A DNA stretch of 16,362 bases. Origin: Treponema sp. (GTDB taxonomy: Bacteria; Spirochaetota; Spirochaetia; Treponematales; Breznakiellaceae). The position numbers and the translations under genes were made by a program. This document shows positions 1 through 7,643 of the stretch, one piece after another (within the stretch, counting starts at the first letter, position 1; each line of letters starts with the position of its first letter). Below the pieces are notes generated by a model. The model made no database searches. It worked only from the letters and a program-made list of their open reading frames with translations, and was not told the origin of the DNA. The DNA is taken from contig WQXE01000031.1 in NCBI GenBank assembly GCA_009784995.1, positions 1-16,362 of the forward strand, read 5' to 3'.

Positions 1-489
1 ATAAAAAGATCAGGAGATGAAGGTCTTATTAGTATTTCCATCAGCGATAAAATGATTTTTATTAATTTCGCTTCGTATCAATTTTCTTCCGTGCTTATTG
101 AAGGAATGTTTCCTAACTATAAAAAAGTTATTCCTGAAAAACAGGATTTTTCTCTTTCAGTTAAACGAGAAGAAATGTTAAACGCTTTACGCCGTGTTTC
201 ACTTATGGTAGAAAAAAAATCGCACAGGATTTATCTTGGTATATCATCAGGCAAAATGTCAGTATATTCGGAAGAAAGCGAAATGGGAACAGTAGAAGAT
301 GAAATTCCATGTAAATATGACGGCGATGATATAACAATCGCTTTAAATTACCGTTATCTGGAAGAACCTTTTAAAATAATGACAGATAACGAAATTAAAG
401 TTTTATTTTCAAGCGCGGTAAAAGCTATAACAATAGAACCTGTTCCGCAAAAAGACTTTTTCCATATTGTAATGCCAATGCAATCTTAA
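1..489 (+). CDS. dnaN: DNA polymerase III beta sliding clamp, C-terminal part (5' end outside window)
   Basis: The reading frame is already open at base 1, so this is the last 162 residues of the ring-shaped clamp that tethers DNA polymerase III to its template. It covers the end of domain 2 and all of domain 3. Visible family marks are the FPNYKKVIP segment, the repeated clamp-fold strands (RIYLGISSGKMSVYSEE), and the C-terminal MPMQS, which matches the MPMR-type tail that forms part of the protein-binding pocket in other DnaN proteins. The internal ATG at 52 is not the start. The stop is followed after 7 bases by recF, the usual dnaA-dnaN-recF arrangement, so dnaA should lie just upstream of the window. 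Confidence 0.96.
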   Translation: MKRSGDEGLISISISDKMIFINFASYQFSSVLIEGMFPNYKKVIPEKQDFSLSVKREEMLNALRRVSLMVEKKSHRIYLGISSGKMSVYSEESEMGTVEDEIPCKYDGDDITIALNYRYLEEPFKIMTDNEIKVLFSSAVKAITIEPVPQKDFFHIVMPMQS

Positions 490-496
490 ATAGTAA

Positions 497-1600
497 ATGT
501 TTTTTAATTCATTGCGGATAACGTCTTTTAGAAACCTAAAAGACGCGGAAATTTTTACAGGAGCGAAAGATGTTTTTCTTGTAGGAGAAAACGGACAGGG
601 AAAATCCAATTTTTTGGAAGCTTTATATTTTTGCGCTTACGCTTCTTCTTTTAGAGCTATTCGTGACAGTGAAATGGCGTGTAACGATAAAAAGGATTTT
701 TGCGCTCAGGTAAAACTTTCTGAATCTGCAAACGATGATATACTTGTAAAAATAGAAAATGGAAAAAAATCAATTTTAATAAACGGTAAAATTGTAAACG
801 ATCGAAAGGAAATGCTTTCGATCGCTCCTTGTATTATTTTTTGCCATGAGGATATGGAATTTGTAAACGGAACTCCGGAGAGGCGGCGCTGGTTTTTTGA
901 CCAAAGCCTAAGTCTTTATGATCCTGTATACCTGGATGACCTTCGCCGGTACCGCCGTGTATTAAAATCAAGAAACACACTTTTAAAAGATTTTTCACAA
1001 AGAAAGACACAGGAAAATCCCGAACAAGTTTTAGATGTATTAGATCCGCAATTGGCGATGTACGGTTTTAAACTGATGGAAAAACGTAAAAAAGCCGTAC
1101 AGGATTTTTCTGATGTTTTTGGACCATTATATGAAGAGGTTTCAGGAATAAGCGGAATTTCCGTACAGTATACTCAATCATGGAAAGACAAAACAGAAGA
1201 TGAAATTGTTTCACACTTACATCAAAAAAGACAGGCGGAACTGGCGGCAGGGCTTTCGCTTACAGGACCTCACCGCGACCGTTACGTTTTTACGCAAATT
1301 TTACAGGGTAATATTACGGATTTTACCGTAAAAGCGTCTACAGGGCAGCGAAGGCTTTTAGCTCTGCTTTTAAGAACCGCTCAAGCGCGTTTATATTCGT
1401 CACAAACAAGGCAAAATCCTGTATTACTATTGGATGATGTATTACTCGAAATGGATGGAAAAAAAAGACGCAAATTTTTATCTGTGTTACCGGGTTATGA
1501 TCAAGCCTTTTATACATTCCTTCCCGAAGAGCCGTATCATCAATATCGCAAAGACGATACGCTCATTTATTTTGTAAAAGAAGGCGAATTAAGTGTCTGA
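497..1600 (+). CDS. recF: DNA replication and repair ATPase RecF
   Basis: At 367 residues this is normal length for RecF, the SMC/ABC-like ATPase that helps RecO and RecR load RecA at gapped DNA. It has Walker A GENGQGKSN near residues 31-39, an ABC signature STGQRRLLALLL near residue 282, and Walker B PVLLLDDVLLEMD close to the C-terminus. The N-terminus MFFNSLRITSFRNL is the standard RecF opening, supporting the ATG at 497. No Shine-Dalgarno is visible, so translation is probably coupled to dnaN, which ends 7 bases upstream. The stop (1598-1600) directly abuts the stop of the convergent cyclase gene, with no terminator between. Confidence 0.97.
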   Translation: MFFNSLRITSFRNLKDAEIFTGAKDVFLVGENGQGKSNFLEALYFCAYASSFRAIRDSEMACNDKKDFCAQVKLSESANDDILVKIENGKKSILINGKIVNDRKEMLSIAPCIIFCHEDMEFVNGTPERRRWFFDQSLSLYDPVYLDDLRRYRRVLKSRNTLLKDFSQRKTQENPEQVLDVLDPQLAMYGFKLMEKRKKAVQDFSDVFGPLYEEVSGISGISVQYTQSWKDKTEDEIVSHLHQKRQAELAAGLSLTGPHRDRYVFTQILQGNITDFTVKASTGQRRLLALLLRTAQARLYSSQTRQNPVLLLDDVLLEMDGKKRRKFLSVLPGYDQAFYTFLPEEPYHQYRKDDTLIYFVKEGELSV

Positions 1601-3199
1601 TTAACTTAAATCAAAAATTCCGTTCCAGTCAGCGGCAGGAGCATTTTCCTGGAACTGACGGCAGCGTTCAAGATAAAGACGGGATGGACCATCGTCTGGG
1701 AATATTTTTAATATAAGTTCAAAAGCGTTTTCCGCTTCCTTCCATTTTTTTAATTCAAAAAGTTCAAACGCCTTGTTAAAGCTGTCTACAAGTTCTTGTA
1801 AAATATGTGACGCTTCAGATTTTAATTCCAGTATTTCGTAAATACGGACAGGTTCGTTTATTCCAACAGCTTTTATTCGATCAAGGCGGCGTGTAAGCAG
1901 TTTTCCCTGTGTTTCTTTTATCGTATTTTCTGGCGCTAAAATCCATGTACCATATAGTTTATTTATCTTTTCAATTTTGGAAGCCAGGTTTACCGCGTTG
2001 CTTACAATCGTATAATTCATTTTTTTCTGAGTTCCCATGTTTCCGAAAATCATTTCGCCTGAGTTTATTCCAATTCGCGTAAACAAAGGAGAAGAGCTTA
2101 AATTATTTTCCAGAATATATTTGTTCGCTTTCGCTTCAAGGCGTTTCATTAAAATCGCCGCGGTACACGATCTAATAGCGTGGTCGGAAAGTTCAAGCGG
2201 AGCGCCGAAGAAAGAAATTATCGCCTCTCCCTGGTATTTGTCGATAGTTCCCTTTTGATCAAGAATAATATCGCTCATTGTGGAAAGGTAATAGTTAAGC
2301 AGATCAACCAGTTGCTCTGGTTTTAAAACTTCCACTATATGTGAGAAATCTCTTACATCTGTAAACATCGCCGTCATGTGACGATTTACTCCGCCAAGTT
2401 TTAAACGGGTAGGATCGTTTACAATTTCTTCGACTACATCTTCCGAAAGATATGTAGAAAAAGCGCGGCGTAAATTATTGTTAAAATATTGTAGTTTGAT
2501 GTGGGCTTCTTCAATTTGTTTCGCTTTTCTGCTATATAAAAACATGTTTAAAAAACCAAAAATTACCGAGATCGGAATTGTAATAAATAATAAAATTGAC
2601 AGGTTACGCGAATCGGTACGTTGTATAAAAATAAAATTATCATCGATATCGACACCTGCGACACAATATACATTTCCGTAATTATCAAAAACAGGAGCGA
2701 AAGCGGATAAAAGACCTTCCCACGAGGGAGAATAAGAACCTAAATCTGTTACGCCAACATGTCCTTTTAACGCCTGTAATTCAGCTTCATCAGCGATTTC
2801 ATCGATATCTCCGGGTTTTATTTGTGTTCTTGGATCAAGGTCATTGTCGATTATATAACGGAAACTGCCATTACCAATATCCTGCCAGTAATAAGCGAAA
2901 AGAACATTATAATCATTGCCGAATTTTATTAGTTTTTCTTTTATAACCTGATACTCAGGGCGGTTCGCGTCCTCGGCGTTTTGAAAAAGTTCCAGTTCTT
3001 CTATGCTAAGCAAATTGGCGAGAGTTTGTACCGCGGATATTAAATGGTTTCGAGTCATTTCGACAACCATTGTTTCGTAGTTATTTTTTTGATGAGATAC
3101 TAACGCGGCGATTAATAATGTCATAAGCGCCGAAACAAAAAATAACGCGAGAAATAATTTGTTTCCAATGGATTTTATAAAGGTATTTTCACTATTCAT
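1601..3199 (-). CDS. Membrane-bound class III adenylate/guanylate cyclase-like protein
   Basis: This 532-residue protein has a transmembrane segment at about 15-35, a periplasmic sensor region to about 198 (Cache-like by layout, not proven), a second membrane segment at 199-223, a class III cyclase domain at about 272-458, and an amphipathic TPR-like tail ending in WNGIF, common in treponemal cyclases. In the catalytic domain, Asp281 (FTD) is a metal ligand. Lys321 and Thr397 occupy the purine-selecting positions and suggest ATP. Two key positions are altered: the second metal Asp is Glu325 (GEAI instead of GDAI), and the transition-state Arg is Lys408 (NLASK instead of NLASR). Both changes are conservative, so activity is uncertain. 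The gene runs against the flow of the replication operon, separating recF from DUF721, and the stop codons of cyclase and recF touch. Confidence 0.9.
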   Translation of the reverse strand: MNSENTFIKSIGNKLFLALFFVSALMTLLIAALVSHQKNNYETMVVEMTRNHLISAVQTLANLLSIEELELFQNAEDANRPEYQVIKEKLIKFGNDYNVLFAYYWQDIGNGSFRYIIDNDLDPRTQIKPGDIDEIADEAELQALKGHVGVTDLGSYSPSWEGLLSAFAPVFDNYGNVYCVAGVDIDDNFIFIQRTDSRNLSILLFITIPISVIFGFLNMFLYSRKAKQIEEAHIKLQYFNNNLRRAFSTYLSEDVVEEIVNDPTRLKLGGVNRHMTAMFTDVRDFSHIVEVLKPEQLVDLLNYYLSTMSDIILDQKGTIDKYQGEAIISFFGAPLELSDHAIRSCTAAILMKRLEAKANKYILENNLSSSPLFTRIGINSGEMIFGNMGTQKKMNYTIVSNAVNLASKIEKINKLYGTWILAPENTIKETQGKLLTRRLDRIKAVGINEPVRIYEILELKSEASHILQELVDSFNKAFELFELKKWKEAENAFELILKIFPDDGPSRLYLERCRQFQENAPAADWNGIFDLS

Positions 3200-3205
3200 A
3201 GAAAT

Positions 3206-3234
3206 ATTTTATCTTTTTTAACTATTATTAGCAA
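3206..3234 (-). promoter_or_regulatory. Predicted leaderless sigma70-type promoter of the cyclase gene
   Basis: Read on the minus strand: -35 TTGCTA (3229-3234), 17-base spacer, -10 TAAAAT (3206-3211), then six bases and the cyclase ATG. The predicted transcription start falls on or within a base of the ATG, and no Shine-Dalgarno is present, so the mRNA is probably leaderless. Confidence 0.55.
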
Positions 3235-3246
3235 TGGATTTATAAT
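3218..3246 (+). promoter_or_regulatory. Possible promoter of the DUF721 gene
   Basis: TTAACT (3218-3223), 17-base spacer, TATAAT (3241-3246). The predicted start lies about 17 bases before the DUF721 ATG. A competing -10 TATGAT at 3253-3258 is also possible. The gene needs its own promoter because the inverted cyclase gene separates it from recF. The site overlaps the cyclase promoter on the other strand. Confidence 0.35.
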
Positions 3247-3269
3247 TTTTATTATGATATGTTCTTTAA

Positions 3270-3770
3270 ATGAAGACAGCGGGAGACATTCTTTCGGCTA
3301 TTTTTGACGAACGTTTTGTTAAAAAAGCGCGAGGTTATTCAAAATTTTTTGATTCATGGATTGATATAACAGCTAAAAATGGAATCGCCGCCGCGGGGGA
3401 TCATTCCCGGATAAAAGATTTGGACAGGGGAATTATCAAGATAGAAATGGATCATCCCGGCTGGAAACAAATTATTCAGACAAAACAGAGTAAACTGTTA
3501 AATGATTTTCGTATGCGTTTCCCGGAACTTGATATTTCAGGCATATCTTTAATTTTGGGTAAAAGCGAACCGCAGGATAATATTCCAGAAGAACAGCAAG
3601 AAATACAGTTAAATAATAACCCTTCTTCTAACTCCGTGTCCTCTGTGCCTCCGTGCCTCCGTGTGAATTCTTGCGAGAATATAAACGGTTTTGACGCGAT
3701 AGAAGATGAAGAGTTTAAAGAAAAATTAAGATCCCTGGGACAAAGTATAAACGCGAGAGAAAAATTGTAA
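3270..3770 (+). CDS. DUF721 (DciA-like) protein
   Basis: This 166-residue protein has a DUF721-type fold at about residues 1-105 (a basic helix region, then GIIKIEMDHPGWKQIIQ with the family W, and a strand ending ISLILGK). DUF721 proteins include DciA, which in many bacteria helps load the DnaB replicative helicase; that role is inferred here. Position supports it: T. pallidum also keeps a DUF721 gene between recF and gyrA. Residues 106-145 form a low-complexity linker (Gln, Asn, Ser), part of which (NSVSSVPPCLRVNS) is encoded by an inserted short-repeat array at 3632-3664. A short conserved-looking C-terminal helix (EEFKEKLRSLGQSI) follows. No clear Shine-Dalgarno precedes the ATG. Confidence 0.8.
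   Translation: MKTAGDILSAIFDERFVKKARGYSKFFDSWIDITAKNGIAAAGDHSRIKDLDRGIIKIEMDHPGWKQIIQTKQSKLLNDFRMRFPELDISGISLILGKSEPQDNIPEEQQEIQLNNNPSSNSVSSVPPCLRVNSCENINGFDAIEDEEFKEKLRSLGQSINAREKL
3632..3664 (+). repeat. Short tandem array CTCYGTGY, four units, inside the DUF721 gene
   Basis: Four near-identical 8-base units occupy 3632-3639, 3641-3648, 3649-3656 and 3657-3664, with one extra base at 3640, flanked by a GAATTC-containing edge. On the minus strand the units read CACGGAGG-like and would encode RRHGGTEDTE. From memory, this resembles a dispersed repeat (CACGGAGGCACGGAG type, often mis-annotated as HGGTE-containing short proteins) found in many bacterial genomes. Here it keeps the host frame open. 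Confidence 0.75.
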
Positions 3771-3781
3771 TTATTCATACC

Positions 3782-3810
3782 TTGACCTGTTTAACTTGTA
3801 ATGTGATAAT
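3782..3810 (+). promoter_or_regulatory. Sigma70-type promoter of the secreted-protein gene
   Basis: TTGACC (3782-3787), 17-base spacer, GATAAT (3805-3810) with an extended -10 TG at 3802-3803. The predicted start near 3817 gives a short leader containing a GGAG Shine-Dalgarno at 3818-3821 ahead of the ATG at 3829. Confidence 0.65.
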
Positions 3811-3828
3811 TTAATTTGGAGTAATAAT

Positions 3829-4344
3829 ATGAAAAAGTCATTAATTTTATTTTGTATTTTAACAGTTTTATTTGCTCAAACAATTTACAGCCAGCAGCTT
3901 GGCGATCTTTATACAGAAAGAAACGCGGGTTTTACTATGTCGATGCCGCTAGGATGGCAAACAATCGATTTTAACCAAAAATACCTGATGATAATGGGAC
4001 CGGAAGACGGCGGTTTATCTCCGAATATAGGTTTTGGAGACGAAGCGTATAACGGATCAATTTCCGCTTACATAGATATTGTTATACCTTTAGTACAACA
4101 GCTTTTTTCTGATTTTACATTGGTAGAAAGATCAAGTTTTACAACAAACGCGGGAGTTACCGGCGAGTATGTTACATATTTCGCGACAATGGGAGCGATT
4201 CGGGTAAGACAAAAATTATATGTTTTTCCAAACAGAAGAGGTACCGCTGTTATGGCAATTACAGGTACAGCGCCAGGCAATTCCGGCAGCAGGTATGACG
4301 CGGTTTTTGACGCTTCAGTAAAAACATTTAACTGGACAAGATAG
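3829..4344 (+). CDS. Secreted protein, possibly PsbP/DUF1795-like
   Basis: This 171-residue protein has a clear Sec signal peptide: MKK, a hydrophobic run to about residue 17, and probable cleavage near SQQ at 21-23. There is no lipobox cysteine, so it should be periplasmic. The mature part (ERNAGFTMSMPLGWQTID, then alternating strands and GAIRVRQKLYVFPNRRGTAVMAITG) resembles the small alpha/beta proteins of the PsbP/DUF1795 type, which start with a 'form ... P.GW' motif. This assignment rests on pattern only. It has its own extended -10 promoter and a GGAG ribosome site. It separates the DUF721 gene from gyrA, which are adjacent in T. pallidum, so it is probably a lineage insertion. Confidence 0.75.
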   Translation: MKKSLILFCILTVLFAQTIYSQQLGDLYTERNAGFTMSMPLGWQTIDFNQKYLMIMGPEDGGLSPNIGFGDEAYNGSISAYIDIVIPLVQQLFSDFTLVERSSFTTNAGVTGEYVTYFATMGAIRVRQKLYVFPNRRGTAVMAITGTAPGNSGSRYDAVFDASVKTFNWTR

Positions 4345-4354
4345 CTATAATTCT

Positions 4355-4373
4355 AGAAAGCCGGTTTCTTTTT
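4355..4373 (+). terminator. Weak possible terminator after the secreted-protein gene
   Basis: A 5-base stem AGAAA/TTTCT around GCCGG is followed by a run of T (4369-4373), just after the stop at 4344 and before the gyrA promoter. The stem is short, so termination would be partial at best. Confidence 0.35.
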
Positions 4374-4379
4374 AGCCTT

Positions 4380-4408
4380 TTGACTAAAATATTTAAAAAT
4401 GTTAAACT
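4380..4408 (+). promoter_or_regulatory. Promoter of gyrA
   Basis: TTGACT (4380-4385), 17-base spacer, TAAACT (4403-4408) preceded by an extended -10 TG at 4400-4401. This predicts a leader of about 37 bases before the GTG start at 4452. Confidence 0.6.
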
Positions 4409-4451
4409 GAATAAAGTATAAATCAAATTTTCTCAATTTTAAGGATAAAAA

Positions 4452-7055
4452 GTGGCAAAAACCGATACAACGGGCGGATTAACCGACAGTGTGCCTACAG
4501 GCAAAGTAATCCCCATCGCAATAGAAGATGAAGTAAAAACAGACTACCTCAATTACGCCATGTCGGTTATTGTAAGCCGCGCCCTGCCTGACGTGCGTGA
4601 CGGGCTTAAACCCGTACACCGCAGGCTTCTTTACGCGATGGATTCACTTGGTTTGCGTCCGGGCGGAGCCACTAAAAAGAGCGCCCTTATCGTTGGTGAA
4701 ACGATGGGTAAATACCATCCACACGGCGATTTATCACTATATGACGCTCTTGTGCGTATGGCGCAGGATTTTTCACTTCGTTACCCGCTTATAAAAGGAC
4801 AGGGAAACTTCGGCTCTATCGATGATGACCCGCCTGCGGCTATGCGTTACACCGAAGCTAAAATATCCAAAATCGGCGATGAAATGCTCGCCGATCTTCA
4901 AAAAGAAACCGTCGATTTTGCTCCCAACTATGATGAATCTTTTATTGAACCGACCGTTCTGCCATCCGCCATTCCAAACCTTTTAATTAACGGTTCCAGT
5001 GGAATAGCGGTCGGTATGGCGACAAATATGGCGCCTCATAACCTTGGTGAAATTTGTGAAGCGATCTATACGATTATCGACAACCCCGAAGTTTCCAATG
5101 AAGATTTAATGCGTCTTGTACAAGGACCTGACTTTCCTACAGGCGGCGTAATTTTTGGAAGACGCGGAATTAAAGAAGCGTACAGAACAGGGAGAGGAAA
5201 ATTACTTGTTCGCGGCAAGTTTAACATCGAAACCACAAAACAAGGTAAAGAAAAAATTATCTTTACAGAGATTCCTTACAATGTAAATAAAGCTCTTTTA
5301 CTGGAAAAAATCGGCCAGTTGATGCGCGACAAAGTAATCGATGGTATATCAAACGCAAACGATGAATCCGACCGTGATGGTATCCGAATCGTAATCGAAC
5401 TTAAAAAAGGCGCGATTGTAAAAGTTATTTTAAATCAGCTTTTTTCCAATACTCAGCTTCAAACAACGTTTGGCATCATCAATCTGGCTCTGGTTGGCGG
5501 CAGACCTCAGTTACTCACATTGCGAGAATTGGTACATTACTTTGTTGAACACCGTGTCGATGTAGTAACAAGGCGTACCCGCTACGATTTACGCAAAGCC
5601 GAAGAACGCGCTCACATCCTTGAAGGGCTTTTAATCGCTTTAGCGAATATAGACGAAGTTATCGCTGTAATCAAAAAAAGCCGTGATGTCGCTACAGCAC
5701 GCCTTAAATTACAGGAACGTTTTGTGCTTTCCGAAGCGCAATCCGAAGCAATCGTAGAAATGCGTCTTGGCAGGCTTACAAGTCTTGAAGTAGAAAAAAT
5801 TCAAAACGAACTTGATGAGCTTAAAATCCGCATCGCTTATTTTAAAGAACTGTTAGCTGACGAGAAAAAACTGCGCGGTGTAATAAAAGACGAAACAAGA
5901 GAAGTAGCGGAAAAATACGGCGACAAACGTCGCACGGAAATTGTCGCGGGTGAAGTAGAAAATATCAATATCGAAGATTTAATTAAAAAAGAAGAAATGA
6001 TGATCCTTATATCCAACCTTGGATATGTAAAAAGAGTTCCTGTTTCCGCGTATAAAAATCAGGGTCGAGGCGGCAAAGGTATGCAAAGCGCCAAACTCGC
6101 TGAGGATGATTTTGTAGAGCAAATCTTTGTCGCTTCCACACACGAATATATTATGTTCATAACAAGCGCCGGCAAAGCTTACTGGATGAAAGTCCACGAA
6201 CTGCCCGAAGGAAGCCGCACAAGCAAAGGCTCGCACATAAAGAGCCTTTTAACAGTTTCTCCAAACGAAGATATTACAGCGATTGTTTCGCTTAAAGATT
6301 TTAGCGACAATGAATACCTGTTTATGGGTACAGCCCGAGCTGTTGTAAAAAAAGTAAAAACAAGCGAATTTGTAAACGCGAAAACTCGAGGCATTGTAGC
6401 CATAAATCTTGACGAAGGCGATAAATTAGTCAGCGCTCTTTTAACCAAAGGCGCCGATGAAATTGTGCTTATCTCCCGCAGGGGACAGGCATTGCGCACC
6501 CACGAAGATCATGTCCGCGCGATGGGAAGATCGTCCAGAGGCATCACTGGCATGAAACTTACAAAAAGCGATGAACTTGCGGGTCTTTTAAGAGTAGATT
6601 CAGGCATCGAAAACGGTGTGGCTCGTTCGCCCGAAAAAGTCGAAAAAATGCTGATCCTCTCCGAATACGGCTACGGAAAGCGTGTTGATTTTAACGAGTT
6701 CAGCTCTCACGGACGAGGCACAGGCGGACAAAAAATTTATACAGTGTCAGAAAAAACAGGCGATATTGTAGGCTGTGTCAGCGTACTGGATAACGAAGAT
6801 ATAATGTGCATCACAAGTCAAGGCAAGTCCATTAAATTAAAAGTAAACGAAATTAGAGTAATGGGTAGAGCCGCGCAGGGAGTACGCCTTTTAAGCATCG
6901 ATAAACCCGACTTTGTAATTGGTTTGGACAGGATTGTAAAAGAAGATGAAGCAGTAACAGAGGCTACAGATAAAACATCTGAAAAACCAAATCAGGCAAA
7001 TGATACCGCGGCAGAAAGCGAAACACAAGAACAGCTTCTTTTTGACGAAGAATAG
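4452..7055 (+). CDS. gyrA: DNA gyrase subunit A
   Basis: At 867 residues this is full-length GyrA, the breakage-reunion subunit of gyrase, which with GyrB introduces negative supercoils using ATP. The catalytic tyrosine is Tyr133 (AAMRYTE). The quinolone-determining loop HPHGDLSLYD at 89-98 has Leu94 where E. coli has Ser83, while the Asp87 equivalent (Asp98) is kept. The C-terminal beta-pinwheel carries a GyrA-box QGRGGKG at 537-543 (canonical QRRGGRG), which marks it as GyrA rather than ParC. An acidic Glu/Asp-rich tail ends in QLLFDEE. The start is GTG, with AAGG at 4441-4444 seven bases upstream. gyrB is not in the window, as in T. pallidum where it lies elsewhere. Confidence 0.97.
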   Translation: MAKTDTTGGLTDSVPTGKVIPIAIEDEVKTDYLNYAMSVIVSRALPDVRDGLKPVHRRLLYAMDSLGLRPGGATKKSALIVGETMGKYHPHGDLSLYDALVRMAQDFSLRYPLIKGQGNFGSIDDDPPAAMRYTEAKISKIGDEMLADLQKETVDFAPNYDESFIEPTVLPSAIPNLLINGSSGIAVGMATNMAPHNLGEICEAIYTIIDNPEVSNEDLMRLVQGPDFPTGGVIFGRRGIKEAYRTGRGKLLVRGKFNIETTKQGKEKIIFTEIPYNVNKALLLEKIGQLMRDKVIDGISNANDESDRDGIRIVIELKKGAIVKVILNQLFSNTQLQTTFGIINLALVGGRPQLLTLRELVHYFVEHRVDVVTRRTRYDLRKAEERAHILEGLLIALANIDEVIAVIKKSRDVATARLKLQERFVLSEAQSEAIVEMRLGRLTSLEVEKIQNELDELKIRIAYFKELLADEKKLRGVIKDETREVAEKYGDKRRTEIVAGEVENINIEDLIKKEEMMILISNLGYVKRVPVSAYKNQGRGGKGMQSAKLAEDDFVEQIFVASTHEYIMFITSAGKAYWMKVHELPEGSRTSKGSHIKSLLTVSPNEDITAIVSLKDFSDNEYLFMGTARAVVKKVKTSEFVNAKTRGIVAINLDEGDKLVSALLTKGADEIVLISRRGQALRTHEDHVRAMGRSSRGITGMKLTKSDELAGLLRVDSGIENGVARSPEKVEKMLILSEYGYGKRVDFNEFSSHGRGTGGQKIYTVSEKTGDIVGCVSVLDNEDIMCITSQGKSIKLKVNEIRVMGRAAQGVRLLSIDKPDFVIGLDRIVKEDEAVTEATDKTSEKPNQANDTAAESETQEQLLFDEE

Positions 7056-7060
7056 GAAAT

Positions 7061-7088
7061 TTGTTTCATAACCAAAATGAATTATAGT
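7061..7088 (+). promoter_or_regulatory. Possible promoter of the META lipoprotein gene
   Basis: TTGTTT (7061-7066), 16-base spacer, TATAGT (7083-7088). A start near 7095 would leave the GAGAGG ribosome site (7101-7106) just inside the mRNA. No terminator is seen between gyrA and this gene, so read-through from gyrA is also possible. Confidence 0.35.
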
Positions 7089-7113
7089 TGTTTAATTATA
7101 GAGAGGTAAATAT

Positions 7114-7569
7114 ATGAAAAGAACATTTATGGCGTTTTTGTTAATTGCAACTTGTCTGATAGGTTGTGTCAGCACATCTGCAAATTTTGAAGAAGTAACC
7201 GGAAAGGATTGGTTACTTACCGAAGTACGAGTTAACGGAGTTAATAGCGGTTTTAATCGAAGCGCTCTTATAAACGAAGGATTTCGTGACGCATTTACCA
7301 TCAACTTTGACGAGCAAACTGTAAGTGGGGTTGGCGCTCCAAACCGTTATTCCGCGCCATATTCGTTAAAGGAAAATCAAACCATTTCTATAATGCCTGC
7401 TCGTCAAACTTTAATGGCGGCTCTTTTTGAACCAACCAGTTTAAAAGAGCATGATTTTTTTGTATACATTGGAAACATTTACAAATGGAAATTGGCAAAC
7501 AACAGACTGGAATTAAATTCTAAAACACAGGATGGCAGAGAAGTACTGTTGGTTTTTAGCCAGCAGTAA
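7114..7569 (+). CDS. META-domain lipoprotein
   Basis: This 151-residue protein begins with a lipoprotein signal peptide: MKR, a hydrophobic stretch, and lipobox LIGC with Cys18 as the lipidated residue. The rest is one META-type domain at about 33-148, recognised by the DWLLTEVRVNG opening, central TINFDEQTVSGVGAPNRYSAPYS and the closing YKWKLANNRLELNSK strands. META domains occur in HslJ and many surface lipoproteins; a precise function is unknown. GAGAGG lies 7 bases before the ATG. Transcription stops at the strong hairpin at 7593-7623. Confidence 0.85.
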   Translation: MKRTFMAFLLIATCLIGCVSTSANFEEVTGKDWLLTEVRVNGVNSGFNRSALINEGFRDAFTINFDEQTVSGVGAPNRYSAPYSLKENQTISIMPARQTLMAALFEPTSLKEHDFFVYIGNIYKWKLANNRLELNSKTQDGREVLLVFSQQ

Positions 7570-7592
7570 AGTAAACTAAGAAGGACTGTTTT

Positions 7593-7623
7593 AAAAGCCT
7601 GTGATTATTCACAGGCTTTTTTT
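7593..7623 (+). terminator. Rho-independent terminator after the META lipoprotein gene
   Basis: A perfect 11-base stem (7593-7603 with 7610-7620, core AAGCCTGTG/CACAGGCTT), loop ATTATT, and seven T at 7617-7623. It lies 23 bases after the stop codon and could also stop opposite-strand traffic from arfB more weakly. Confidence 0.92.
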
Positions 7624-7625
7624 AA

Positions 7626-7641
7626 TGTTTCACGTGAAACA
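7626..7641. other. parS: parS centromere site (ParB binding)
   Basis: TGTTTCACGTGAAACA is a perfect 16-base palindrome and fits the bacterial parS consensus TGTTNCACGTGAAACA. ParB dimers bind such sites, slide as CTP clamps and, with ParA and SMC, move the origin region to daughter cells. It lies in the intergenic gap between convergent genes, 7.1 kb from the end of dnaN, the expected origin-proximal position. No parA or parB is in the window. Confidence 0.93.
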
Positions 7642-7643
7642 CA

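Noticed and set aside
1622..1658. Inverted repeats TTCCAG/CTGGAA and GTCAG/CTGAC near the cyclase 3' end as a terminator
   Set aside because: The arms are short and interleaved, lie inside the coding sequence and lack a T run on either strand.
3476..3778. 100-residue minus-strand frame containing RRHGGTEDTE
   Set aside because: It is the shadow of the DUF721 gene and the inserted repeat. No ribosome site or family match.
7605..7613. TTATTCACA, a match to the relaxed DnaA box, close to parS
   Set aside because: It is part of the terminator hairpin loop and stem, and is single. An origin needs clustered boxes; oriC is more likely beyond the left edge, near dnaA.
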